From: Secundilactobacillus angelensis | GTDB lineage: Bacteria > Bacillota > Bacilli > Lactobacillales > Lactobacillaceae | Direction: 5' to 3' | Length of the DNA stretch: 49,366 nucleotides | Assembly: GCF_012641075.1 (NCBI RefSeq) | Contig: NZ_JAAXLJ010000018.1 | Coordinates: forward strand, 1 to 49,366 | Shown: positions 43,709-49,366 of the stretch, piece by piece | Numbering within the stretch: the first letter of the stretch is position 1 | Layout: the number at the start of each line of letters is the position of its first letter | The notes under the pieces: model-generated | Databases searched by the model: none | Seen by the model: the letters and a program-made list of their open reading frames with translations, nothing else | Told to the model about the DNA's origin: nothing | Made by a program: the position numbers and the translations under genes

Positions 43709-44353
43709 TTGAAAAAGAAAATTTCTGCCAGTTACCGTGACTGGTTAAATGAGCAAGAAATGCCAAAAGGTAAGCGCTCGGCGATGCTGTCTGCGTTGGA
43801 ATTATTCTCCAAACAAGGATACGATGGCACTTCGACCATGGCTATTGCAAAAAATGCAGGAATCAGTCAAGCAACGATTTTTAAGTATTTCAAGACTAAG
43901 GATGACTTGCTACGAGCAATTTTAAAACCAATGATCAATCATTTATTACCTGAGTATCGGGAGGATTTCTTGTCGAATATTCCAGAAGCAACAACCTTAC
44001 GACAAGCGGTGCATTTTCTTTTGACTGATCGTTATGCCTTTCTTAAAAAGAATAAGGAAGTTGCGCTGATTTTTCTGACACAAGTGTTGACCAACGCAGA
44101 TACGCGCAACATGTTTCGAACTTTTATGGGTGAGACCGCACCGATGTTCATTGATTATATCTACGGGACACTGAAAAAAACTGGTCAATTACGAGATGAC
44201 TTAACACCGGCTGCAGTGTTACGCACCATTGCTGGTCAAGTACTCAGTTACTTTATCCAGCGGGAAGTCTTGCTGCCGGATGTTACTGCCGATGAAGATG
44301 CTGATTTACAGTTAGCTGAAGATCTGATTGTCCGGGCACTGAGTACGGATTAA
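43709..44353 (+). CDS. TetR-family repressor of the ABC-2 exporter operon
   Basis: The 214-residue protein has an HTH at about residues 23-68 (KRSAMLSALELFSKQGYDGTSTMAIAKNAGISQATIFKYFKTKDDLL) and a helical ligand-binding domain. It starts at TTG with AGGAGGG upstream, 12 bases after the permease stop. As the last gene of the operon it probably binds the palindromes at 41772-41806 and is released by the exported compound. Confidence 0.88.
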   Translation: MKKKISASYRDWLNEQEMPKGKRSAMLSALELFSKQGYDGTSTMAIAKNAGISQATIFKYFKTKDDLLRAILKPMINHLLPEYREDFLSNIPEATTLRQAVHFLLTDRYAFLKKNKEVALIFLTQVLTNADTRNMFRTFMGETAPMFIDYIYGTLKKTGQLRDDLTPAAVLRTIAGQVLSYFIQREVLLPDVTADEDADLQLAEDLIVRALSTD

Positions 44354-44427
44354 AAGTAACAGACAATAAACTCGTAATTATTAGACAGCGGGAAACGATA
44401 TAACTTCATCAACTTGTTGCACAATCC

Positions 44428-44456
44428 TTGTAATCAATCGTTACATTTTGTATACT
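44428..44456 (+). promoter_or_regulatory. promoter of the ATPase/TOPRIM cassette
   Basis: TTGTAA (44428-44433), 17-base spacer, TATACT (44451-44456), 44 bases before the ATG. Confidence 0.65.
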
Positions 44457-44499
44457 AAAGCCAACAATCAGCATAAAATATACTAAATGGGGAGTTAAA

Positions 44500-45903
44500 A
44501 TGAGAAAACAAGTTAGCTATTTCGATTTTCCTTATCATCTCCAAGAAGTGACGATTGAAAATGTTAAGAATGTGAAATATGGCAAAATTAACTTCACGAA
44601 TAAAGACCAGCCACTTAATACGGTTGGTATTTACGGCGCTAATGGCTCTGGTAAAACGACCTTTGTGGACGCAATGACGTTGGTAAAAGCAATTATTGAG
44701 TCATCAGTAGTTCCGCAATCTGAGGACGTATACCATAGTTTAGTTGACTTAGTGCCACTTGATGAAGGGAGTTCCTCAGTTATTTCCGTTGTGATTGCTG
44801 GTGAAGAAGCGGACGTAACGTATCAGGTGACCTTTAGCACAAAACAGTCAAGGTTATGGATTGACGAAGAAAGGATTTACTATAAGCGCAATGTTCTCCG
44901 GGCTAAAACTCGACTTCTGTTTCACTACAAACAGGGTGCTAAATTAAGCGCTGCTATTGATTTGCCATTACTTGATTTGACTAAGAGTGTTCAAAGCACA
45001 GTTGCTAAGCCAAAGAATCAAATCAAACTTGGAATTGTTAGCGGAATAGCGCAACCTAAAGGCAGCTCACTGTTTTTCAATGATCAGATGGTCACAATTG
45101 TTCAGGATGAAAAGATATTTGGCCCTGAATTACACTATGTACAGGAAATATTTAATACGTTTGCGTTGAATCTATCCATTTACTCAAGCAAAATTTCCGG
45201 CCAAATCTATTCAGATATTAGCCTGCCACTCAGCTTCTCTGTTGAAGGCGGCTTTGGCATGACGGAGATTCCAATGGATGGTAAACACGAAATTGAACCA
45301 AGCACGTATAAATTTAGTCAGAAAATCTTCGAGCAAATTAATCAAATGCTACCAGTATTGATTCCGCAGCTCACCATCTCGCTGGTCAAAAAGGATACGG
45401 TTGTCACCAAAGATCAGAAGGAAATGAACGTGGTGGAGTTGATGGCAGAGCGTGACGGGAAAGAATATCCATTACGTTATGAGTCCGATGGTATTAAGAA
45501 AATCATTTCTATATTGAGTACACTGATCAATGTTTATAATACACCGCGGGCAATTGCCATCATCGATGAACTAGATGCCGGTATTTTTGAATATTTACTA
45601 GGAGAAATCGTCGATGTTATTGCTGAAAATGCAAAGGGGTTGCTGATTTTTACTTCTCACAATCTGCGCCCGCTTGAAGTGTTAGATTATAAGAAAATCG
45701 TCTTTACATCAACTAATCCTGCAAATCGTTATATCACGATTAAAAATATTAAACCAACGAACAATCTTCGTGACACGTACATTCGTGCCATTCAGCTAGG
45801 CGGGATGGATGAGTCTGTCTTTGAAAAAGTCAATCCAACCAAGATTAAGCGTGCATTTCGCAGTGCTAGAAAAGTAGAAGAGGAATCATACAATGGTGAG
45901 TAA
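44500..45903 (+). CDS. AAA15-family ATPase (SMC/ABC-like), candidate anti-phage protein
   Basis: The 467-residue protein has N-terminal Walker A VGIYGANGSGKTT (about 42-54), a SDGIKKIISIL signature-like segment (about 328), Walker B AIAIIDELDAG (about 349) and a switch His in IFTSHNLRPLEVL (about 386). These are features of the AAA15/OLD-like ATPases (COG1106). The middle has no long coiled coil. GGGGAG precedes the ATG. The next gene overlaps by 11 bases and encodes a TOPRIM-like protein. This pairing occurs in PARIS (AriA/AriB), RloAB and AbiL-type systems, so phage defence is the leading hypothesis; direct evidence is absent. Confidence 0.8.
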   Translation: MRKQVSYFDFPYHLQEVTIENVKNVKYGKINFTNKDQPLNTVGIYGANGSGKTTFVDAMTLVKAIIESSVVPQSEDVYHSLVDLVPLDEGSSSVISVVIAGEEADVTYQVTFSTKQSRLWIDEERIYYKRNVLRAKTRLLFHYKQGAKLSAAIDLPLLDLTKSVQSTVAKPKNQIKLGIVSGIAQPKGSSLFFNDQMVTIVQDEKIFGPELHYVQEIFNTFALNLSIYSSKISGQIYSDISLPLSFSVEGGFGMTEIPMDGKHEIEPSTYKFSQKIFEQINQMLPVLIPQLTISLVKKDTVVTKDQKEMNVVELMAERDGKEYPLRYESDGIKKIISILSTLINVYNTPRAIAIIDELDAGIFEYLLGEIVDVIAENAKGLLIFTSHNLRPLEVLDYKKIVFTSTNPANRYITIKNIKPTNNLRDTYIRAIQLGGMDESVFEKVNPTKIKRAFRSARKVEEESYNGE

Positions 45904-46612
45904 TCATACAGCTAAAGTTGTTATCTTAATGGTCGAAGGCGAAAATGACGAAATTTTACTAGAGCAATATATTGATGAGATACTGCAAAATAAGCAAACT
46001 GATTATCACTTTGAGGTCACTGTTGGTGATGTCTTAGGAAACAATCAGCACTGGGCTAATGCCGAGAATATTGTCCTAACCAAAATTAAAGAAGTAATGA
46101 ATACTCAGAAATACAAGAAATCTGATGTTGCTGCAGTGTTCCACGTAGTAGATGTAGATGGTAGTTTCATCAAACACGGACACTTCTTAGTAAACGAACA
46201 ATTAAAGCAGCTTAATAGAAGCCATGAATACGCGGTTGAAGATGAACTGGTATACTCCGAAAGTAGTGATATGAAGGAAAATAACCGTAAGTCGTGGCAA
46301 CTTAAACATGGTCGTTTGAGGACGCTGTCAACTCGAACAGAAATCTGGTCTATTCCTTATAGCCTAATCTTTTTCTCTATTACTTCAGAGCATGTTTTAA
46401 GTGGAGAAATCAAATATGATCAAGAAGCAAAGCTCGATGTCATTGATGCGTTCTTAAATCAGCATCCAACGGTGACAAACTTCATAGACTTTCTTGAAGA
46501 TCAAAAACTGATCACAAAAGCAAATCCATGGTCGGTTCTTGAGAAATCAACTGGGTTTAAGCGACTTACCAATAAAAATTGTGTGATTGATTCACTTAAA
46601 GTGTTGGAATGA
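45893..46612 (+). CDS. TOPRIM-like protein, partner of the AAA15 ATPase
   Basis: The 239-residue protein opens with VVILMVEGENDEILLEQYI (Glu15 in the TOPRIM-type VEG motif) and has VFHVVDVDG with Asp87 and Asp89 spaced as the DxD metal-binding motif. Acidic residues in VEDELVYSES follow. The C-terminal half is unlike anything I know. This fits a DUF4435/AriB- or RloB-like metal-dependent nuclease effector held by an ATPase. Overlap with the ATPase gene (start 45893, stop 45903) implies coupling. Function is inferred from motifs and context. Confidence 0.7.
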   Translation: MVSNHTAKVVILMVEGENDEILLEQYIDEILQNKQTDYHFEVTVGDVLGNNQHWANAENIVLTKIKEVMNTQKYKKSDVAAVFHVVDVDGSFIKHGHFLVNEQLKQLNRSHEYAVEDELVYSESSDMKENNRKSWQLKHGRLRTLSTRTEIWSIPYSLIFFSITSEHVLSGEIKYDQEAKLDVIDAFLNQHPTVTNFIDFLEDQKLITKANPWSVLEKSTGFKRLTNKNCVIDSLKVLE

Positions 46613-46613
46613 C

Positions 46614-46648
46614 AATGACACCTCCAAACTGCAATTGGGGGTGTCATT
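46614..46648 (+). terminator. terminator-like hairpin after the cassette
   Basis: AATGACACCTCC (46614-46625) and GGGGGTGTCATT (46637-46648) pair with one wobble; short T tract. Confidence 0.6.
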
Positions 46649-46711
46649 TAAATTAGATAAAGTTTTTACGTTATAAGGTGGAAAATGCTTTTTTCACAAA
46701 AACGACCCCAC

Positions 46712-46759
46712 AAAAAAAGGCCAACCAAGTCTGCCCCGATTTCTCGAAGCCTGGTTAGC
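46712..46759 (-). terminator. terminator downstream of the 55-residue ORF
   Basis: On the minus strand GCTAACCAGGC pairs with ACTTGGTTGGC (with wobbles), followed by seven T. Confidence 0.6.
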
Positions 46760-46823
46760 ACTAATGATGGTAGTTTAGCATGGCTGCCTAAGTGCGTCAA
46801 ATCAGCAAAAGGCCGTGGCATAA

Positions 46824-46991
46824 TTAAAGCTTAGAAAGTTTTCGTAGTATTTCCTGTACCGTTGGATTTTCAAACACCTCAGCTGCTAATGCGTCAATAA
46901 TTTGTTTCTTCTCTGTCGCTGAAAGATGGATGGGCTGGATATTTAAATCTGCATGTTCAATACTAAATCTCACGTTCGTATTCTCCATCAT
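46824..46991 (-). CDS. small hypothetical protein, 55 residues
   Basis: This short ORF (MMENTNVRFSIEHADLNIQP opening, ending ILRKLSKL) has a good Shine-Dalgarno (GGGG five bases before the ATG) and a terminator on the same strand at 46712-46759. Its second half (SATEKKQIIDALAAEVFENPTVQEILRKL) looks like two amphipathic helices. I do not recognise it. It lies convergent to the ATPase/TOPRIM cassette. Confidence 0.55.
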   Translation of the reverse strand: MMENTNVRFSIEHADLNIQPIHLSATEKKQIIDALAAEVFENPTVQEILRKLSKL

Positions 46992-47183
46992 AATTACCCC
47001 AGTGTGTTGGTATCATCGGATCTGATTGAAACAGTTGCAGAGTACGTCATCGCACATGGCGGGCGTTGATTCGACAATTTCCAATAATATAGTCTTTAGT
47101 TTACTGCAGGTCAACTTGAACCACATCCCTTTGAAATTCCACCATCATGTTATACGATAAAACACAGAGAGGGGCGACTAACC

Positions 47184-47414
47184 ATGGCAATGATTACTGT
47201 TCATGTCAGTCATTCAGAAAAGGAATGGCTGCAGGACATGGCTGATTTCTACGGCATCACACTGTCAGACTTGATTAAGAAATACTCGATGGAACAACTT
47301 GAAGACAAATACGAAAGGCAGGTTGCAAAGGTCGCGTATAAGCGCTATCAAGCAAGTGACAAAGAAACACATTCAATGGAAGAAGTTTTCCGTCAATTTG
47401 GAGGAGACCTATAG
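47184..47414 (+). CDS. RelB-like antitoxin (DUF6290 type), toxin partner degraded
   Basis: The 76-residue protein has an N-terminal ribbon-helix-helix (MAMITVHVSHSEKEWLQDMADFYGITLSDLIKKYSMEQ) and an acidic C-terminal tail (KETHSMEEVFRQFGGDL) that would wrap a toxin, the usual RelB-type layout. GAGGGG precedes the ATG. Directly behind it, in the same frame, remains only the tail of a RelE-like toxin, so this is an orphan antitoxin. Confidence 0.8.
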   Translation: MAMITVHVSHSEKEWLQDMADFYGITLSDLIKKYSMEQLEDKYERQVAKVAYKRYQASDKETHSMEEVFRQFGGDL

Positions 47415-47492
47415 GCTGAAATTTCCAAAGATGCGGTTGTATTGATGTTTTCTGTAGGACATCGTCATGGCTTTGCAAGTAAGCGAGATTGA
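47415..47492 (+). pseudogene. C-terminal remnant of a RelE-family toxin
   Basis: The 25 codons after the antitoxin stop read AEISKDAVVLMFSVGHRHGF..., matching the C-terminal strand and VGHR motif of RelE/ParE-type toxins. The N-terminal two-thirds is missing and no start remains, which is best explained by an internal deletion that fused the antitoxin end to the toxin tail. Confidence 0.65.
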
Positions 47493-47541
47493 TATTACAA
47501 TGGTATAATTGATCTTGAAAAAGAATTAATCTTTTATCTAT

Positions 47542-47595
47542 AGTCAATAATTTTCAGTCAAATTGTTGACTTGATTTAAAACAAGTATCTATACT
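47542..47595 (+). promoter_or_regulatory. promoter with operator-like repeat
   Basis: TTGACT (47566-47571), 18-base spacer, TATACT (47590-47595). The imperfect palindrome AGTCAATAATTT/AAATTGTTGACT (47542-47571) overlaps the -35. Confidence 0.6.
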
Positions 47596-47640
47596 TATCG
47601 TAGTTAATTATATAGAACGTTTTTGAATGGAGGGGTCAGT

Positions 47641-47844
47641 ATGGAATATGGAAATACATTGTTTGCAATGCCCTCACTTATAAGAGGGGCTGCACGCGTT
47701 TTGGACTTAGGTTCAACCATGGATAGTTATAATACTTCTGATAATGACCTAGAGTCAGACTATGAGGCCCTAAAGCAAGATTGGATGAGTGTTGGTGCTG
47801 ACTTATATGGAGCGTTAGATGACTACAAGCATGAGCAAGAGTGA
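47641..47844 (+). CDS. small acidic hypothetical protein paired with DUF2335 protein
   Basis: The 67-residue acidic protein (GAARVLDLGSTMDSYNTSDN and ALKQDWMSVGADLYGALDDY segments) has no membrane segment and is not recognised. GGAGGGG precedes the ATG at 47641. Its stop overlaps the GTG start of the next gene, so the two are coupled and likely work together. Confidence 0.7.
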   Translation: MEYGNTLFAMPSLIRGAARVLDLGSTMDSYNTSDNDLESDYEALKQDWMSVGADLYGALDDYKHEQE

Positions 47845-48365
47845 CACTCATAAGGAAAAAACCAGGAAATGACGCAAACCTTGACTTAAAGTCTGACCAG
47901 AATCAAACTGCGGAAAAACTACTTCGTGAGATATCAGAAACCTCTGATGTAAAAGAAAGACAGCGTTTAGTAGGCCAACTGAGTAATTTAAAAATGACAA
48001 TACAACGATCAACTTTTTCTGGACCACTACCACCACCTTCGCAATTAAGCCAGTATGAAGAAATTTTACCTGGTTCTGCTGATAGGATTTTAAAGATGGC
48101 TGAGAATCAGGCACTTCACAGACAAAACTTGGAAACAACAGTTGTGAAGTCAAATTCGCGTGACAGTTTATTAGGAGTGATTTTTGGCTTCATTTTAGGC
48201 GTTATGATAATTGGCGGCGGAATTTTCTTAGCGATTAAGGGTGATAGTTATGGTCCTTGGCTAACTTTAGCTGGTGCGACTGGTTTAATTGGTGTGTTTG
48301 TTTATGGCACGAGGTCATCCCGAAAAGAACGGGTTGAAAAAGATAAAGCACGTAAGGAAAAGTAA
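47841..48365 (+). CDS. DUF2335 membrane protein
   Basis: The 174-residue protein has a charged N-terminal part with the DUF2335 signature (FSGPLPPPSQLSQYEEILPGSADRILKMAENQALHRQ, about 60-96), two membrane helices (about 107-130 and 137-157) and a basic tail RSSRKERVEKDKARKEK. Known family members are small predicted membrane proteins of unknown role, common in accessory DNA. Translation starts at GTG 47841, overlapping the preceding stop. Confidence 0.8.
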   Translation: MTLIRKKPGNDANLDLKSDQNQTAEKLLREISETSDVKERQRLVGQLSNLKMTIQRSTFSGPLPPPSQLSQYEEILPGSADRILKMAENQALHRQNLETTVVKSNSRDSLLGVIFGFILGVMIIGGGIFLAIKGDSYGPWLTLAGATGLIGVFVYGTRSSRKERVEKDKARKEK

Positions 48366-48396
48366 AAGAGCTCCCTTTAAAGCGGGGAGCTCTTTT
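48364..48396 (+). terminator. Rho-independent terminator
   Basis: AAAAGAGCTCCC (48364-48375) and GGGGAGCTCTTTT (48384-48396) form a strong stem overlapping the stop codon. Confidence 0.9.
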
Positions 48397-48598
48397 ACAT
48401 GTTGTTTTAAAGTGGAGTGCAGCACTGTTGATTGAAGGTTTCAGATTATGCAAAAAGCATGTTGTGATTTTTCCTCATTTTTTTTAAATTTTAAAGGCAA
48501 ATTAACGTGTTCTTTGAAATTTCTGTTATCAGTAACTTGGACATATATTAGTGTATAGTAACTGTAGATGTACTAAAATAACCCATGAGGTGGCTGAC

Positions 48599-48889
48599 AT
48601 GTTCAAACCGAAAAATAAAAGTGCGCGGATAAACGTACAAGTGGATAAGAAAACTAAAGAAGAAGCTCAGAGAATCTATGCTGCACTTGGGCTCAATCTG
48701 AGCACGGCAGTCAATATGTTCTTAGCGCAAACGGTCATCAACAATTCATGGCCACTCGATAAGCCGACTCTGATTCCAGACGATGTTGATGAAGCCCGTA
48801 CCGATGCACTGCATAACCGTAATTTGACTCAATTCGACTCAATTCAACAGTTGAAAGATCATATTAATACCGACCGCGACACCCACTAA
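48599..48889 (+). CDS. RelB/DinJ-family antitoxin, no toxin adjacent
   Basis: The 96-residue protein has the RelB/DinJ ribbon-helix-helix (SARINVQVDKKTKEEAQRIYAALGLNLSTAVNMFLAQTV, about 8-46) and a C-terminal toxin-binding tail (DDVDEARTDALHNRNLTQFDSIQQLKDHI). GAGGTGG precedes the ATG at 48599; the upstream ATG at 48551 is unsupported. In intact systems a RelE/YafQ toxin follows; here the next ORF is a membrane protein, so this is an orphan or a pair with an unconventional partner. Confidence 0.85.
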   Translation: MFKPKNKSARINVQVDKKTKEEAQRIYAALGLNLSTAVNMFLAQTVINNSWPLDKPTLIPDDVDEARTDALHNRNLTQFDSIQQLKDHINTDRDTH

Positions 48890-48913
48890 ATCTCTGAAAG
48901 CTGATGACGACTA

Positions 48914-49147
48914 ATGAAAACTGCAAAAGTATGGATTGCCCCATACGACAAATGGAACAGAATTAATGACAGGTTTAATTCTGTTGCGTTCATTCTAATG
49001 ATGATCACCATCTTTTTCCACCCACTTTGGCTGTCGCTGATAACGGGTATTGCTTGGGGTATCAGCAGTGGAATATTCTTCATTCTGCTTTGGCTGAATG
49101 AGCGCAAGAAACATCAGCTTGCTGAAGCCGCTATGAGGGAAAAATAA
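48914..49147 (+). CDS. small two-helix membrane protein after RelB
   Basis: The 77-residue protein has a short charged N-terminus (MKTAKVWIAPYDKWNRIND), two hydrophobic segments (about 23-42 and 44-62) and a charged tail. It has no similarity I can name and no Shine-Dalgarno of note. It lies 24 bases after the antitoxin stop on the same strand and ends at a terminator, so it is probably co-transcribed. Confidence 0.6.
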   Translation: MKTAKVWIAPYDKWNRINDRFNSVAFILMMITIFFHPLWLSLITGIAWGISSGIFFILLWLNERKKHQLAEAAMREK

Positions 49148-49172
49148 TATAGTAATGCATAATTGTGAAAGT

Positions 49173-49208
49173 AAAGTCTTCTGACCTACATTGGTTGGAA
49201 GACTTTTT
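49173..49208 (+). terminator. terminator of the RelB/membrane protein unit
   Basis: AAAGTCTTC and GAAGACTTT flank a partly paired loop, followed by T5. Confidence 0.8.
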
Positions 49209-49220
49209 GTTTACAATACG

Positions 49221-49257
49221 AAAAAGGCCAGCCAACGTACAAGTACATTGACCAGCC
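49221..49257 (-). terminator. leftward terminator at the window edge
   Basis: GGCCAGCCAACGTAC (49226-49240) pairs with GTACATTGACCAGCC (49243-49257) with wobbles; T5 on the minus strand. It would end a leftward gene lying to the right of the window. Confidence 0.6.
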
Positions 49258-49267
49258 CTCTTAATAA

Positions 49268-49366
49268 GGCTCTTCGTCAAGTAGAGTTGATTTAGCTTTA
49301 TAAGAGTACTTGGACCTTAATTGGTCTAAGTACTTTTTTAGTTTACAGTATTTTTAGAAAGTGGTC
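49268..49366. mobile_element. possible insertion sequence end (ISL3-like)
   Basis: GGCTCTTCGTCAAGTAGAGT, starting at 49268, resembles ISL3-family terminal repeats (GGCTCTT.GTCAA pattern, from memory), and a terminator-like hairpin (AGTACTTGGACC/GGTCTAAGTACT, T6, 49305-49339) follows, as at transposase gene ends. No transposase coding sequence falls inside the window. Confidence 0.3.

Noticed and set aside
44500-46612. Naming the cassette PARIS or AbiL outright
   Set aside because: Motifs and gene order fit several ATPase/TOPRIM systems; without alignment the specific name cannot be supported.

Overview
The window looks like chromosomal DNA of a Lactobacillaceae bacterium (low-to-mid GC Firmicute); I do not name a species. 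The evidence is three large cell-wall proteins with KxYKxGKxW-type signal peptides and LPQTN/LPQTD sortase motifs, Mub-like repeats, T-box leaders, a NiaR niacin regulator, an HrtRBA haem-efflux operon and an SdpRI pair. No tRNA, rRNA or CRISPR array was seen.

Left part (1-9.6 kb). Three scattered paralogues encode small secreted proteins whose mature part begins with a Trp-His-Lys motif (327, 3438, 7417). Between them lie a leftward operon of an opine-dehydrogenase-family enzyme and an Asp/Glu-racemase-family enzyme behind a T-box riboswitch (878-3189), the divergent pair pncB/niaR with a palindromic operator between them, and a free methionine-R-sulfoxide reductase behind a second T-box (6527-7350). 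Both T-boxes carry the same GAATATGG segment where the specifier is expected, so they probably read the same tRNA; the sulfoxide reductase favours methionine. A HAD phosphatase and a membrane-anchored methyltransferase follow.

Metabolic island (9.7-17 kb). A LysR regulator is followed by a compact leftward operon (fumarate-reductase-like flavoprotein, SDR dehydrogenase, second flavoprotein, MFS transporter; joined by TAATG overlaps) and an old-yellow-enzyme reductase. Together they look like an uptake and reductive route for an unidentified cyclic or unsaturated substrate.

Middle (17-30.6 kb). A first giant surface protein is followed by hrtR-hrtB-hrtA with two GACAC-type operators. Next comes a region with two HigA-like orphan antidote proteins and two MarR paralogues (23.4-27.1 kb) that share a palindromic element. 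A predicted type I toxin-antitoxin locus (49-residue holin-like toxin with a convergent antisense RNA, 27.2-27.6 kb) comes next, then a YeiL-like regulator with a ribonucleoside hydrolase and a NupC-type transporter.

Surface and stress block (30.8-44.4 kb). Two further giant surface proteins (one lectin/Mub-like, one BspA-like) lie back to back. They are followed by an ABM monooxygenase, sdpR-sdpI with twin operators, a frameshifted secreted matrixin-like protease, a YdeI-family protein and an ABC-2 exporter operon that ends with its own TetR regulator.

Right end (44.5-49.4 kb). This accessory stretch holds a two-gene AAA15 ATPase plus TOPRIM-type protein cassette (candidate anti-phage system), an antisense 55-residue ORF, a RelB antitoxin followed by only the tail of a RelE toxin, a two-gene unit with a DUF2335 membrane protein, a second RelB/DinJ antitoxin without a toxin, and possibly the end of an insertion sequence at the window edge.
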